A stretch of DNA of 64,000 nt from Flavimobilis sp052324925. GTDB taxonomy: Bacteria > Actinomycetota > Actinomycetes > Actinomycetales > Cellulomonadaceae. Within the stretch, counting starts at the first letter, position 1. Each line of letters starts with the position of its first letter. Made by a program: the position numbers and the translations under genes. Positions 17,504-27,391 of this stretch are shown here, in pieces. The notes beneath the pieces were generated by a model. That model ran no database searches and had not been told where the DNA came from. It was given only the letters and a program-made list of their open reading frames with translations. The stretch lies in assembly GCA_052324925.1 (NCBI GenBank), contig JBQPRE010000003.1, one strand, 5' to 3'.

Positions 17504-19075
17504 GTGTCCGAGACCACCCCCACCGCCGACGACTCCGCCGTCGAGCCCACCGAGGGCACCGCTCCCGAGACCGCTGAGGCCACCGAGGTTGCTCAGGCCG
17601 CCGAGGCTCCCGCGTCCGAGCAGACCACGACGGAGGCGGCGACGCCCACGTCGGCACCCGAGCCCGCGGAGTCCGCCGAGACCCCCGCCCCGGCCGCGCC
17701 CGCTACGCCTCGTCCGACGCCGCGCCCCATGCCGCGTCCCGTCCCCTCACCCGCCGCGATCGCCCAGGCACGTCCCGCCGAGGCTGCCCCCCTGAGCGTT
17801 CCCGACGACGCCGCTGAGGCCCTCGCCGCGACCGCCTTCGGCCGCGTCGACGACGACGGAACCGTCTACGTGCGCGAGGGTGAGACCGAGCGCGCCGTCG
17901 GCCAGTTCCCGGGGGTGAGCCCCGACGAGGCGATGGCCCTCTACGTGCGCCGATTCCTCGAGATCCAGTCGAAGGTCGCTCTGTTCGAGGTGCGTCTCGG
18001 TTCCGCCGACCTCGCCGTCAAGGAGATCGACCAGACTCTCGCGCGCCTCGCCGAGGACCTCGCCGAGCCGTCAGCCGTCGGCGACCTCGCCGCGCTGCGC
18101 GCACGCCTCGACGGCGTGCGCGAACGCGCCGCACAGCGTCGCTCGGAGCTCGACGCCGAACGGACCGCCGCCCGCGCCGCCGCGGTCGCAAGCCGCACCG
18201 CGATCGTCGAGGCCGCCGAAGAGATCGCCGGGACCGACCCGTCACGCATCCAGTGGCGTCCCTCGGGCGACCGCCTCCGCCAGCTCCTCGACGAGTGGAA
18301 GACCGCGCAGCGCAATGGACCGCGCATCGACCGCCCCACCGAGGAGTCGCTGTGGAAGCGGTTCAGCCACGCCCGCACGACATTCGACCGCGAACGCCGT
18401 CACTTCTTCGCCGAGCTCGAGACGCGCAACTCCTCGGCAAAGTCGACCAAGGAGGCTCTCGTCGCTGAGGCCGAGGCGCTCGCGACCTCGACCGACTGGG
18501 GCGCGACCGCTGGCGCATACCGCGCTCTCATGGACCAGTGGAAGGCCGCGGGCCGCGCCAACCGCAAGGACGACGACGCCCTGTGGGCCCGCTTCCGCGG
18601 CGCCCAGGACCGCTTCTTCGCCGCTCGCGACGCTGACAACGCCGCCCTCGACGCCGAGTACGAGTCCAACCTCACGGTCAAGGAAGCCCTGCTCGTCGAG
18701 GCCGAGGCGCTCCTGCCCGTGACCGACCTCGGCCGGGCCAAGGCCGCGCTGCGCGACATCCAGGAGCGCTGGGAAGAAGCAGGCAAGGTCCCCCGCAATG
18801 CGATGGGCCGCGTCGAGGCCCGCCTGCGCGCCGTCGAGACCACGATCCGTGATTCGGAGCAGGCACAGTGGGTGCGCACCAACCCCGAGACGCGTGCGCG
18901 CGCCGAGGGCGCCGCGGCTCAGCTCGAAGAGTCCATCGCGCAGCTCGAGGCTGACCTCGAGGCCGCTCGCGCCAAGGGCGACGACCGCGCCGTCCGCACG
19001 ATCGACGAGGCCGTGACGGCCAAGCGTGCGTGGCTCGAGCAGATCGTCCGCGCGGCGCAGGACGCCCGCGGCTGA
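17504..19075 (+). CDS. DUF349 domain-containing protein
   Basis: 523 aa. The first ~90 residues are disordered (Thr/Glu/Ala/Pro-rich with RPTPRPMPRPVPSP). The rest consists of helical DUF349 repeats marked by W..A.R..... .LW.RF patterns: LLDEWKTAQRNG ... SLWKRFSHAR, MDQWKAAGRANR ... ALWARFRGAQ, and IQERWEEAGKVPR. The C-terminus is coiled-coil-like. The GTG at 17504 has AGGAG 9 nt upstream. Function is unknown; the repeats suggest a protein- or nucleic-acid-binding scaffold. It stands between hisS and rel, its usual actinobacterial location, followed by a strong terminator. Confidence 0.88.
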   Translation: MSETTPTADDSAVEPTEGTAPETAEATEVAQAAEAPASEQTTTEAATPTSAPEPAESAETPAPAAPATPRPTPRPMPRPVPSPAAIAQARPAEAAPLSVPDDAAEALAATAFGRVDDDGTVYVREGETERAVGQFPGVSPDEAMALYVRRFLEIQSKVALFEVRLGSADLAVKEIDQTLARLAEDLAEPSAVGDLAALRARLDGVRERAAQRRSELDAERTAARAAAVASRTAIVEAAEEIAGTDPSRIQWRPSGDRLRQLLDEWKTAQRNGPRIDRPTEESLWKRFSHARTTFDRERRHFFAELETRNSSAKSTKEALVAEAEALATSTDWGATAGAYRALMDQWKAAGRANRKDDDALWARFRGAQDRFFAARDADNAALDAEYESNLTVKEALLVEAEALLPVTDLGRAKAALRDIQERWEEAGKVPRNAMGRVEARLRAVETTIRDSEQAQWVRTNPETRARAEGAAAQLEESIAQLEADLEAARAKGDDRAVRTIDEAVTAKRAWLEQIVRAAQDARG

Positions 19076-19091
19076 TCCGTCATCCACAACT

Positions 19092-19125
19092 CGACGGCCC
19101 CGGTGGTGATCCACCGGGGCCGTCG
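19092..19125 (+). terminator. Terminator after the DUF349 gene
   Basis: 15-bp perfect stem (CGACGGCCCCGGTGG / CCACCGGGGCCGTCG) with a TGAT loop, 16 nt after the stop codon. No U-tract. Confidence 0.75.
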
Positions 19126-19140
19126 TCCACTCTGGGGTCC

Positions 19141-19743
19141 ATGCTCCTGCGTCGGCTCCTCACACCACCACCGGACACGGCTCCCCGCACCGTCCGCCCC
19201 CAGGACGTGGGGGGCGAGATCGCCTTCGACTCCCTCCACGCGAGCGGGCACCTCCTCACCCTCGCACCGGGCATCGGTGTGCTGCCGGGCCTCGTGACAA
19301 CGCCGACCGACCGACTTCTCGCGATCGGACCGCGGATCCCCCCACGCACCGTCGTCGGGCGCCTGAGCGCCGAGTGGGTCCATACGGGACATGGCGCGCC
19401 GACCCCGCTCACGGTCCTCTACTCCCCCCGCGCGCACCGGCCGCCCTTGAGCGCTGGCATCCAGACGCACCAGGCGACCCTCGCACCCGACGACGTCGCC
19501 GGAGTCGGGTCGCTGCGCATCACAAGCCCGCTGCGCACCGCGCTCGACCTCACGCGGCACGTCGCCCGCTCCGAGTCGCTGCCCGCGCTCGAACGCCTCT
19601 ACGCAACCGGGCTCCTCGACCTCGAGGAGCTACGCACCCGCGTGCACGAGCAGCCTCACGGGCCGCTCACCTCCGAGTCCGCGGACATCGTCGCAACGCT
19701 GAGCGCGCGCGTCAGCCCTTGTGGACCGCGCGCGATCCGGTGA
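19141..19743 (+). CDS. AbiEi-like (type IV antitoxin family) protein, orphan
   Basis: 200 aa from the ATG at 19141. The central pattern, pairing a GRLSAEWVHTG strand region with VGSLRITSPLRTALDLTRH, is typical of the AbiEi antitoxin family in actinobacteria. The usual C-terminal DUF559-like nuclease domain is absent. There is no AbiEii nucleotidyltransferase toxin nearby. The last 32 bases overlap the 3' end of rel on the opposite strand. No Shine-Dalgarno is evident, so the exact start is uncertain. The protein ends abruptly after PCGPRAIR and could be a remnant shortened by convergence with rel. Confidence 0.6.
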   Translation: MLLRRLLTPPPDTAPRTVRPQDVGGEIAFDSLHASGHLLTLAPGIGVLPGLVTTPTDRLLAIGPRIPPRTVVGRLSAEWVHTGHGAPTPLTVLYSPRAHRPPLSAGIQTHQATLAPDDVAGVGSLRITSPLRTALDLTRHVARSESLPALERLYATGLLDLEELRTRVHEQPHGPLTSESADIVATLSARVSPCGPRAIR

Positions 19744-22027
19744 CGCGGTAGACGTCGAAGACGCCTTCGACCTTGCGGACCGCCTTGAGAACCGTCGCGA
19801 GGTGAGCCGGCTCGGCCATCTCGAAGACGAACCGTGACGTCGCGACACGGTCGGAGGAGGTCGAGACGGACGCCGACAGAATGTTCACGTGGTTGTCCGA
19901 GAGCACACGGGTGACATCCGAGAGCAGCCGCGCACGGTCGAGCGCCTCGACCTGGATCTGCACGAGGAACAGCGTGCTCGCACCCGAGCTCCACGCGACG
20001 TCGACGAACCGCTCGGGCTGGTCGCGCAGAGCCTCGACGTTGACGCAGTCCGCGCGGTGCACCGAGACGCCCTGCCCCCGGGTGATGAAGCCGACGATCT
20101 CGTCGCCCGGAACGGGCGTGCAGCACTTCGCGAGCTTGACCCAGATGTCTTCGACGCCCTTGACGACGACGCCGGGGTCACCCTGACGCGACCTGCGTCG
20201 CGGCCCGCCGGGGAGCGCGACCTCGGCGAGGTCCTCCTGCGCGCCCTCCTCGCCACCGAAGGACTGTGCGAGGCGCGTGACGACCGTCTGCGCCGAGACC
20301 TGAGCCTCGCCCACGGCCGCGTACAGCGCCGAGACGTCCGCGTACCGCATGTCGGAGGCGAGGCCAGCAAGTGCCTCGTGGCTGAGCAGTCGCTGAATCG
20401 GCAGGTTCTGCTTGCGCATCGCCTTCGCGATCGCTTCCTTGCCGTGCTCGACCGCCTCTTCGCGGCGCCCCTTGGAGAACCACTGCTTGATCTTGTTGCG
20501 CGCCCGGGGGCTCTTGACGAACGCAAGCCAGTCCTGGCTCGGCCCGGCGGTCTCAGACTTTGAGGTGAGGACGTCAACGACGTCCCCGTTGTCGAGCGTC
20601 GAGTCGAGCGAGACGAGCCGCCCGTTGACGCGCGCGCCCATCGTTCGATGCCCGACCTCGGTGTGGACCGCGTACGCGAAGTCGACCGGGGTCGACCCGG
20701 CCGGCAGCGCCATCACCTCGCCCTTCGGCGTGAAGACGTAGACCTCCTGGCCCGCCATCTCGAACCGCAGCGAGTCGAGGAACTCCGTCGGGTCCGCGGT
20801 CTCGCGCTGCCAGTCGACGAGCTGACGCAACCACTGCATGTCGCTCGCACCCGCGTCGGGGCCGCCCGCACCCGGCTTAGCGGCTTCCTTGTACTTCCAG
20901 TGTGCGGCGACGCCATACTCGGCGCGCCGGTGCATCTCGAACGTGCGGATCTGAATCTCGACGGGCTTGCCGCCGGGGCCGATGACCGTCGTATGGAGCG
21001 ACTGGTACATGTTGAACTTCGGCATCGCGATGTAGTCCTTGAACCGGCCCGGGACCGGATTCCATCGCGCGTGCAGCGCGCCGAGCGCCGCGTAGCAGTC
21101 CCGCACCGAGTCGACGAGGACTCGCGTCCCGACGAGGTCGTAGATGTCCTCGAAGTCATGCCCGCGCACGATCATCTTCTGGTACACCGAGTAGTAGTGC
21201 TTGGGCCGCCCCGTGACCGTCGCCTTGATCTTCGCTGAGCGCAGGTCGGCCATGATCTGCTCGCGCACGACCGTGAGGTACTCCTCGCGCGCCGGGGTGC
21301 GTTCGGCGACGAGCCGCACGATCTCCTCGTAGACCTTCGGGTAGAGGGTCTGGAACGAGAGGTCCTCGAGCTCCCACTTGATCGTGTTCATGCCGAGGCG
21401 GTGTGCGAGCGGCGCGTAGATCTCGAGCGTCTCGCGGGCCTTGCGCCCGGCCGACTCCGCGGGCACGAACTTCCAGGTGCGAGCGTTGTGGAGGCGATCG
21501 GCGAGCTTGATGACGAGCACTCGGATGTCGCGCGACATCGCGACGACCATCTTGCGGACCGTCTCGGCCTGCGCGGCATCCCCGAACTTCACCTTGTCGA
21601 GCTTTGTCACGCCGTCGACGAGCATCGCGATCTCGTCGCCGTACTCGCGCGTCAGCTGGTCGAGCGAGTAATCGGTGTCCTCGACGGTGTCGTGCAGCAG
21701 CGCCGCTGCGACCGTCGGCTCGGTCATGCCGAGCTCGGCGAGGATCGTCGCGACCGCGACGGGGTGGGTGATGTAGGGATCGCCCGAGCGACGCTTCTGG
21801 CCGCGGTGCGCCTTTTCAGCGGTGACGTAAGCGCGTTCGAGGAGGCCGAGGTCAGCCTTGGGATGATTGGTGCGCACCGCTTGCAGCACGGGCTCGATAG
21901 CCGGCGAGACGCCCGCTCGCGGCGTCAGCCAGCGCATGAGGGTCGAGGTCCGGGCCGGCGTGGCCGCCGTAGGCGCCCCCCCGGACGCGCGTCGGGCAGG
22001 GGTCGGGACCTTTGCGTCGTCTGCCAT
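19712..22027 (-). CDS. relA: Bifunctional (p)ppGpp synthetase/hydrolase Rel
   Basis: Stringent-response enzyme, 771 aa. A disordered N-terminal ~40 residues is followed by the HD hydrolase domain (LLHDTVED, His112-Asp113) and the synthetase domain with RFKDYIAMPKFNMYQSLHTT. A TGS domain (about VFTPKGEVMALPAGSTPVDF) and a C-terminal ACT domain follow. Both catalytic domains look intact, as in the single Rel of most actinobacteria. The ATG at 22027 has GGGAGGG 7-10 nt upstream. Its 3' end overlaps the AbiEi-like gene from the other strand. Confidence 0.97.
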   Translation of the reverse strand: MADDAKVPTPARRASGGAPTAATPARTSTLMRWLTPRAGVSPAIEPVLQAVRTNHPKADLGLLERAYVTAEKAHRGQKRRSGDPYITHPVAVATILAELGMTEPTVAAALLHDTVEDTDYSLDQLTREYGDEIAMLVDGVTKLDKVKFGDAAQAETVRKMVVAMSRDIRVLVIKLADRLHNARTWKFVPAESAGRKARETLEIYAPLAHRLGMNTIKWELEDLSFQTLYPKVYEEIVRLVAERTPAREEYLTVVREQIMADLRSAKIKATVTGRPKHYYSVYQKMIVRGHDFEDIYDLVGTRVLVDSVRDCYAALGALHARWNPVPGRFKDYIAMPKFNMYQSLHTTVIGPGGKPVEIQIRTFEMHRRAEYGVAAHWKYKEAAKPGAGGPDAGASDMQWLRQLVDWQRETADPTEFLDSLRFEMAGQEVYVFTPKGEVMALPAGSTPVDFAYAVHTEVGHRTMGARVNGRLVSLDSTLDNGDVVDVLTSKSETAGPSQDWLAFVKSPRARNKIKQWFSKGRREEAVEHGKEAIAKAMRKQNLPIQRLLSHEALAGLASDMRYADVSALYAAVGEAQVSAQTVVTRLAQSFGGEEGAQEDLAEVALPGGPRRRSRQGDPGVVVKGVEDIWVKLAKCCTPVPGDEIVGFITRGQGVSVHRADCVNVEALRDQPERFVDVAWSSGASTLFLVQIQVEALDRARLLSDVTRVLSDNHVNILSASVSTSSDRVATSRFVFEMAEPAHLATVLKAVRKVEGVFDVYRVTGSRAVHKG

Positions 22028-22111
22028 CTCACCCTCCCGCCTGTCCCCGCACCCGGGGCGCTTGCGCCCGGGGTGCCGCCCCGGACGTCATTGAACGTTG
22101 TGCAGGTGGAC

Positions 22112-22117
22112 AGTCTA
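22112..22117 (-). promoter_or_regulatory. Candidate -10 for rel
   Basis: TAGACT on the minus strand, giving a leader of about 78 nt before the rel ATG, which has a good Shine-Dalgarno. No clear -35. Confidence 0.35.
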
Positions 22118-22141
22118 CGGCGCTCGCGCCGTCGACCTGCG

Positions 22142-22184
22142 CGCACGAGGAGGCGCCCCCGGTTCGGGGGCGCCTCCTCGTGCG
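22142..22184 (-). terminator. Strong terminator after apt
   Basis: Perfect 20-bp stem (left arm 22142-22161, right arm 22165-22184) with a GTT loop, 8 nt after the apt stop. It separates the secD-secF-apt unit from rel. No U-tract. Confidence 0.8.
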
Positions 22185-22191
22185 AACGAGG

Positions 22192-22737
22192 TCAGACGAT
22201 GAGGGAACGCACCTCGCGGCCGGAGAGCCGCTCGCGTCCGCCGAGCTCGGGAATCTCGAAGAGGAACGCCAGCCCGACGACGACGCCGCCCGCACGTTCC
22301 ACGAGGTCCGCGCCCGCCGAGGCGGTTCCACCCGTTGCAAGGATGTCGTCCAGCACGAGAACTCGCGCCCCCGGCGGGATCGTGCCGTCCCGGATCTCGA
22401 GCGTCGCGGTCCCGTACTCGAGCTCGTACGTCGCCGCGAGCACGGGAGGCGGCAGCTTGCCCGCCTTGCGCACGGGGATGAAGCCGGTCCCGAGGAGCGT
22501 GGCGAGCGGCGCTCCGAAGAGGAACCCCCGCGCCTCCATGCCGGCGACGAGGTCGAACTCACCCAGCTCACCCGCGAGATCGGCGAGCGCCCGTGTCGCG
22601 GCCGCAAATCCCTCGCCCGAGGCGAGCACGCCCGCGACGTCCCGGAAGAGAACACCGGGCTGGGGGAAGTCAGGAACCTCCCGCAACAGATCTTCGACGA
22701 TCGCGATGTCGGCCGAGCGACGATCCGTCATGCTCAC
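22192..22737 (-). CDS. apt: Adenine phosphoribosyltransferase
   Basis: Purine salvage: adenine + PRPP to AMP. 181 aa. The PRPP loop VLVLDDILATGGTA is at about 126-139 and the N-terminal part has PDFPQPGVLFRDV. The GTG at 22737 overlaps the secF stop (GTGA, 4 nt); an in-frame ATG two codons later (22731) is the alternative. Coupling to secF and the location just before rel are conserved in actinobacteria. Confidence 0.94.
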   Translation of the reverse strand: MSMTDRRSADIAIVEDLLREVPDFPQPGVLFRDVAGVLASGEGFAAATRALADLAGELGEFDLVAGMEARGFLFGAPLATLLGTGFIPVRKAGKLPPPVLAATYELEYGTATLEIRDGTIPPGARVLVLDDILATGGTASAGADLVERAGGVVVGLAFLFEIPELGGRERLSGREVRSLIV

Positions 22738-23813
22738 TTCTTGCGCCGCCTCGGCTGGGCCGTGTGACCCTGGTGCTGGCCCGGGAGCAGCTTGCCTGCC
22801 GCTGCGTAGGCCGACACCTCGACGTCGCCGCCCTCGCCCGCACGCGCTGCGAGAACCTTGGCGGTGTGCTCGGCGATCGCCGGCTCACGGTCGCGCAGCG
22901 CGACCTCGAGCGGCGTTGCCAGGAAGATCGAGGAGTACGTGCCGGCGGCCATGCCGACGAAGAGCGCGAGCGCGATGTCGCGCAGCGTCCCGGCGCCGAG
23001 GATGAACGCGCCGATGAAGAGGATCGAGCTGACGGGCAGGAGCGCGACGACCGAGGTGTTGATGGAACGCACGAGCGTCTGGTTGACGGCGAGGTTCGCC
23101 TGCTCCTCGTACGTCGAACGCTTCTGAGCGAGGATGCCCTGGGTGTTCTCACGGACCTTGTCGAAGACCACGACGGTGTCGTAGATCGAGTAGCCGAGGA
23201 TCGTGAGGAAGCCGATCATCGTCGCGGGGGTGACCTCCCAGCCGACGAGCGCGTACACGCCGAGCGTGAGGATGAGGTCGTGGAAGAGCGCGATGATCGC
23301 ACCCGCGGCCATGCGCCAGTTACGGAAGTAGGCGGTCATGACGAGCGTGACGAGCAGCACGAAGACGATGAGGCCCTGGATCGTCTTCTGCGAGACGTCC
23401 TGACCCCACGTCGCACCGATCGTCGTCACGGTGACGGCGTCGGCTGCGACGCCGTACGCCTCAGCGAGCCCCGACTTGATCTCGGCGATCTGGCCTTCTT
23501 CGAGAGGAACCGTCTGGACCCGCACAGACGACGAGCCGAGCGAGGACACACGTGCGGCCTCGGTGACACCGGCCTCCGAGACGACGTCCGTCGCGGTGCT
23601 CTGCGCCGTGTCGGCCACGCCCGCGACGGTGAACTCAGCACCGCCCGTGAACTCGATCCCGAAGTTGAAGCCTCGGATGCCGAGGACGAGCGCACACAGC
23701 GCGACGATGATGAGCGACGCAGCGAAGAAACGCTTGCGCTGGCCCACGATGTTGTACGAGCGACGGCCCGTGTGGAGGTCGTTGCCCCACTGGGAGAATC
23801 CGCGGCGTGCCAT
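22734..23813 (-). CDS. secF: Protein translocase subunit SecF
   Basis: RND-type partner of SecD that uses the proton motive force to finish Sec export. 359 aa with six predicted TM helices. The first-TM/P1 motif GFNFGIEFTGGAEF is present, and the second-half signatures ALFHDLILTLGVYAL and LGYSIYDTVVVFDKVREN carry the conserved Asp. The ATG overlaps the secD stop by one base (TGATG). The C-terminal tail ends with a basic RRRKK. Confidence 0.96.
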   Translation of the reverse strand: MARRGFSQWGNDLHTGRRSYNIVGQRKRFFAASLIIVALCALVLGIRGFNFGIEFTGGAEFTVAGVADTAQSTATDVVSEAGVTEAARVSSLGSSSVRVQTVPLEEGQIAEIKSGLAEAYGVAADAVTVTTIGATWGQDVSQKTIQGLIVFVLLVTLVMTAYFRNWRMAAGAIIALFHDLILTLGVYALVGWEVTPATMIGFLTILGYSIYDTVVVFDKVRENTQGILAQKRSTYEEQANLAVNQTLVRSINTSVVALLPVSSILFIGAFILGAGTLRDIALALFVGMAAGTYSSIFLATPLEVALRDREPAIAEHTAKVLAARAGEGGDVEVSAYAAAGKLLPGQHQGHTAQPRRRKK

Positions 23814-25777
23814 CAGTGCTTCTCCTCGTCTGCGCCGTCGACCACGGTGGTCTCGGCTTCAGGTGCATCGTCCAGGGTCGTCTCGGTCGCCTCTGCAGCG
23901 CGGGCCTGAGCCCTGCGCTCAGCGATCGTGAGCGGTCGCTCGCTGTCGTCGACCGAGGGTGCCGCGTCGAGCGTCGCGAGAGCGCCGGATGCCGACGCGC
24001 TGGCCTTGGCCTTGGGCGCGTCCTTCGCCGCACGCACACGACCGCGACCCTGGTAGACGGCGGCGCGTCCGCCGAGCTGGCGGGGATCGAGCCCCGACGC
24101 CGGGTGCCCGGCTCCGAAGAACTTCGTCCGTGCGAGCAGGTGCATGAGCGGGTGCGTGAAGAAGAAGACGACGAGGACGTCGATGACGGTCGTGAGACCG
24201 AGCGTGTACGCGAACCCGCGCACACCGCCGACGGCCAGGAAGTACAAGACCGCTGCGGCGAGCAGGTTGACCGCGTCGGACGCGAGGATCGTGCGGCGTG
24301 CGCGGTCCCAGCCCTTCTCGACCGACCCGACGAGTGCGCGCCCGTCCCGCAGCTCGTCGCGGATGCGTTCGAAGTACACGATGAACGAGTCCGCCGTGAT
24401 ACCGATCGCGACGATGAGTCCCGTGACACCCGCGAGCGAGAGTCGGTAGCCCTGGAGCCACGAGAGGTACGTGATGACGAGGTACGTGACGACGGTCGCG
24501 ACGATGAGCGAGGCCACCGTGACGAAACCGAGCACGCGGTACTGGAAAAGCGAGTAGATGACGACGAGCAGCAGGCCGACGAGGCCTGCGAGCAGACCCT
24601 TCTGGAGCTGCTCCGAACCGAGCGTCGCGGAGATCTCGCTCTCGCTCTGGACCTTGAAGTCGAGGGGCAGCGAACCGAAGTTCAGCTGGTTGGCGAGAGC
24701 CGCCGAGCTCGCACGAGTGAAGTCGCCCGAGATCTCGGCTCGGCCGTCCGGGATCGCCTCGGTCACCTGGGGTGCCGAGATGACGAGACCGTCGAGAACC
24801 ATCGCGAAGAGGTTCGGTGCGACGTCAGCGCCGGCCAGGCCCTGCGTGTACTGCTCAGCGAGGCGCTTGGTCGTCGCGTAGAACGCGTCGCGACCTTCGT
24901 TGGTGAACTCGATGTTGACGACGCTCTCGTTCGTCGTCGCGCCGTTGACGACCCGCAGGCCCGACTGGGCGTTCTTGATCTGCGTCCCGGGGATCTCGAC
25001 GGGGCCGAGGATGTACTTGTACAGACCGTCGTCGGAGCAGGTGATGAGGACGGCGTTCGGGTCGCCCGAGTCACCGCCCGTGAGCTTCGACGGGTCGCAC
25101 ACGAGGTCCTCGAACTTCTTGCTCACGGCGTCCGTGATCTGCGCGAGGTCCGAGGGATTGGCGGTCGTCGGCGCGGGCGCCTCCGTCGGCTTCTCGGTCG
25201 CGGGCTCGCTCGTCGTCGGGTCGTCCGTGGGCGTCGCGGTCTCGGTCGCCGTAGCGGCCGCAGCCTTCGAGCCGCCGCCCGACGCGCCCTCGGACGCGCC
25301 GTCGGTGGGCTCGTCGGTCGCGGTGGGCTCGTCGGTCGCGGTGGGCTCGTCCGACGGCTCCGGCGTGGGCTCGGCCTGGAAGCCGTAGGCCTGGGCGAGC
25401 ACGGGACGGAAGTTCATCTGCGCCGAGCGGCGCACGAGGTCGAGGGTCGTCTGGTCGGGACGACCCGGCAGCGCGACGACAATGTTCTGACCACCCTGGC
25501 TCGAGATCTCCGCCTCAGCGACACCGGTCGCGTCCACACGCTGGCGGATGACGTTGATCGCTTGGCGGATGTCCTCCTCGGTGATGGCCGAGCCGTCGGT
25601 CGTGACCGGCGTGAGGATGATCTGCGTGCCACCCTCGAGGTCGAGCGCCAGGTTCGGCGTCCAGTCCGCGTCTCCCCACTTGACGCCCGCGGCAAGGCCG
25701 CCGACCGCAAGAGCGATGAGGATCGCGAGACTGATGAGCGTCCGCAGCGGACGTGTCTTCTTCGTACTGCTCGCCAC
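23813..25777 (-). CDS. secD: Protein translocase subunit SecD with a Thr/Pro/Glu-rich insertion
   Basis: 654 aa. N-terminal TM at about 11-31, then LALDLEGGTQIILTP (the SecD D1 signature). Five C-terminal TM helices include GVTGLIVAIGITADSFIVYFER in two parts (GLIVAIGITADSFIVYFE). Between YGFQAEP (about 137) and NPSDLAQ (about 209) there is a ~70-residue disordered insertion rich in T, P, E and D, encoded partly by an 18-bp tandem repeat. The C-terminus carries a further ~90-residue charged tail. The GTG at 25777 has GAAGAG upstream. First gene of secD-secF-apt. Confidence 0.95.
   Translation of the reverse strand: MASSTKKTRPLRTLISLAILIALAVGGLAAGVKWGDADWTPNLALDLEGGTQIILTPVTTDGSAITEEDIRQAINVIRQRVDATGVAEAEISSQGGQNIVVALPGRPDQTTLDLVRRSAQMNFRPVLAQAYGFQAEPTPEPSDEPTATDEPTATDEPTDGASEGASGGGSKAAAATATETATPTDDPTTSEPATEKPTEAPAPTTANPSDLAQITDAVSKKFEDLVCDPSKLTGGDSGDPNAVLITCSDDGLYKYILGPVEIPGTQIKNAQSGLRVVNGATTNESVVNIEFTNEGRDAFYATTKRLAEQYTQGLAGADVAPNLFAMVLDGLVISAPQVTEAIPDGRAEISGDFTRASSAALANQLNFGSLPLDFKVQSESEISATLGSEQLQKGLLAGLVGLLLVVIYSLFQYRVLGFVTVASLIVATVVTYLVITYLSWLQGYRLSLAGVTGLIVAIGITADSFIVYFERIRDELRDGRALVGSVEKGWDRARRTILASDAVNLLAAAVLYFLAVGGVRGFAYTLGLTTVIDVLVVFFFTHPLMHLLARTKFFGAGHPASGLDPRQLGGRAAVYQGRGRVRAAKDAPKAKASASASGALATLDAAPSVDDSERPLTIAERRAQARAAEATETTLDDAPEAETTVVDGADEEKH
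25305..25351. repeat. 18-bp tandem repeat inside secD
   Basis: GTGGGCTCGTCGGTCGCG occurs at 25305-25322 and 25323-25340 with a partial third copy to 25351. It encodes the DEPTAT repeats of the SecD insertion. Confidence 0.85.
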
Positions 25778-25858
25778 CAGAGTGATCTCTTCCCGTGTGC
25801 GGACCAGTGCGCCTGGTCCGGGTTCGTCGACGTGCGCCCCGAGGGCCGCGCGCCGAGC

Positions 25859-26284
25859 CTACTCGTTCGCCGGACGACCGTCCTGCGGCGTCCCGGGCGT
25901 GTCTGTCCCGTCCTGGCTGCCCGCGCTGTCGTCGTCGGCCTCATCGGTGAGGTCGTCGCCGTCGACCAGGGTGTCCGGCTCGACCGGATCAACGATCTTC
26001 GCGATCGCCTGACGGATCCAGACCGAACGTGCGCCGTCGAGCGCCGCGAGCGTCACGCGGTCACCGTCGACCGCGACGATCGTGCCGAAGAAGCCCGAGC
26101 CTGTCATGACCTCGGTGCCCACCTCGAGGCTGTCGCGGAAGGCCGCAGCCTCTCGCTGCTGCTTGCGCGAGCGACGCGACCCGAAGAACATCATGAGCAC
26201 GAGCGCGCCCAGAATGACGTAGAGGAAGATGTCGCTGCCGCCCCCGGCAGCGCCGGCAGCGAGGTTCGAGACGTCGGTCATCAC
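25859..26284 (-). CDS. yajC: Preprotein translocase subunit YajC
   Basis: Accessory of the SecDF complex. 141 aa. One TM (FLYVILGALVLMMFFGSRR, about 20-38) is followed by the YajC core SLEVGTEVMTGSGFFGTIVAVDG and an acidic C-terminal tail (DDLTDEADDDS...). The GTG at 26284 is 7 nt after AAGGAG; the adjacent ATG at 26281 is an alternative. It lies 81 bp upstream of secD in the same direction. Confidence 0.93.
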   Translation of the reverse strand: MMTDVSNLAAGAAGGGSDIFLYVILGALVLMMFFGSRRSRKQQREAAAFRDSLEVGTEVMTGSGFFGTIVAVDGDRVTLAALDGARSVWIRQAIAKIVDPVEPDTLVDGDDLTDEADDDSAGSQDGTDTPGTPQDGRPANE

Positions 26285-26320
26285 GGGTGGACTCCTTGAG
26301 AAATGTGAAACGCCTGCCGC

Positions 26321-26326
26321 AGTCTA
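26321..26326 (-). promoter_or_regulatory. Candidate -10 for yajC
   Basis: TAGACT in the ruvB-yajC gap. A TTGGTT lies only 15 nt upstream, which is short for a -35. Confidence 0.35.
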
Positions 26327-26380
26327 TCGGCGGGTCACGACAACCAACGCGCGCGGGCCCGTCGCGGTTCCCTCAGCGGG

Positions 26381-27383
<1,003 letters not shown>

Positions 27384-27391
<8 letters not shown>

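Noticed and set aside
23807..26299. An 830-codon open frame opposite secD-yajC
   Set aside because: Antisense shadow; secD, secF and yajC explain the region completely.
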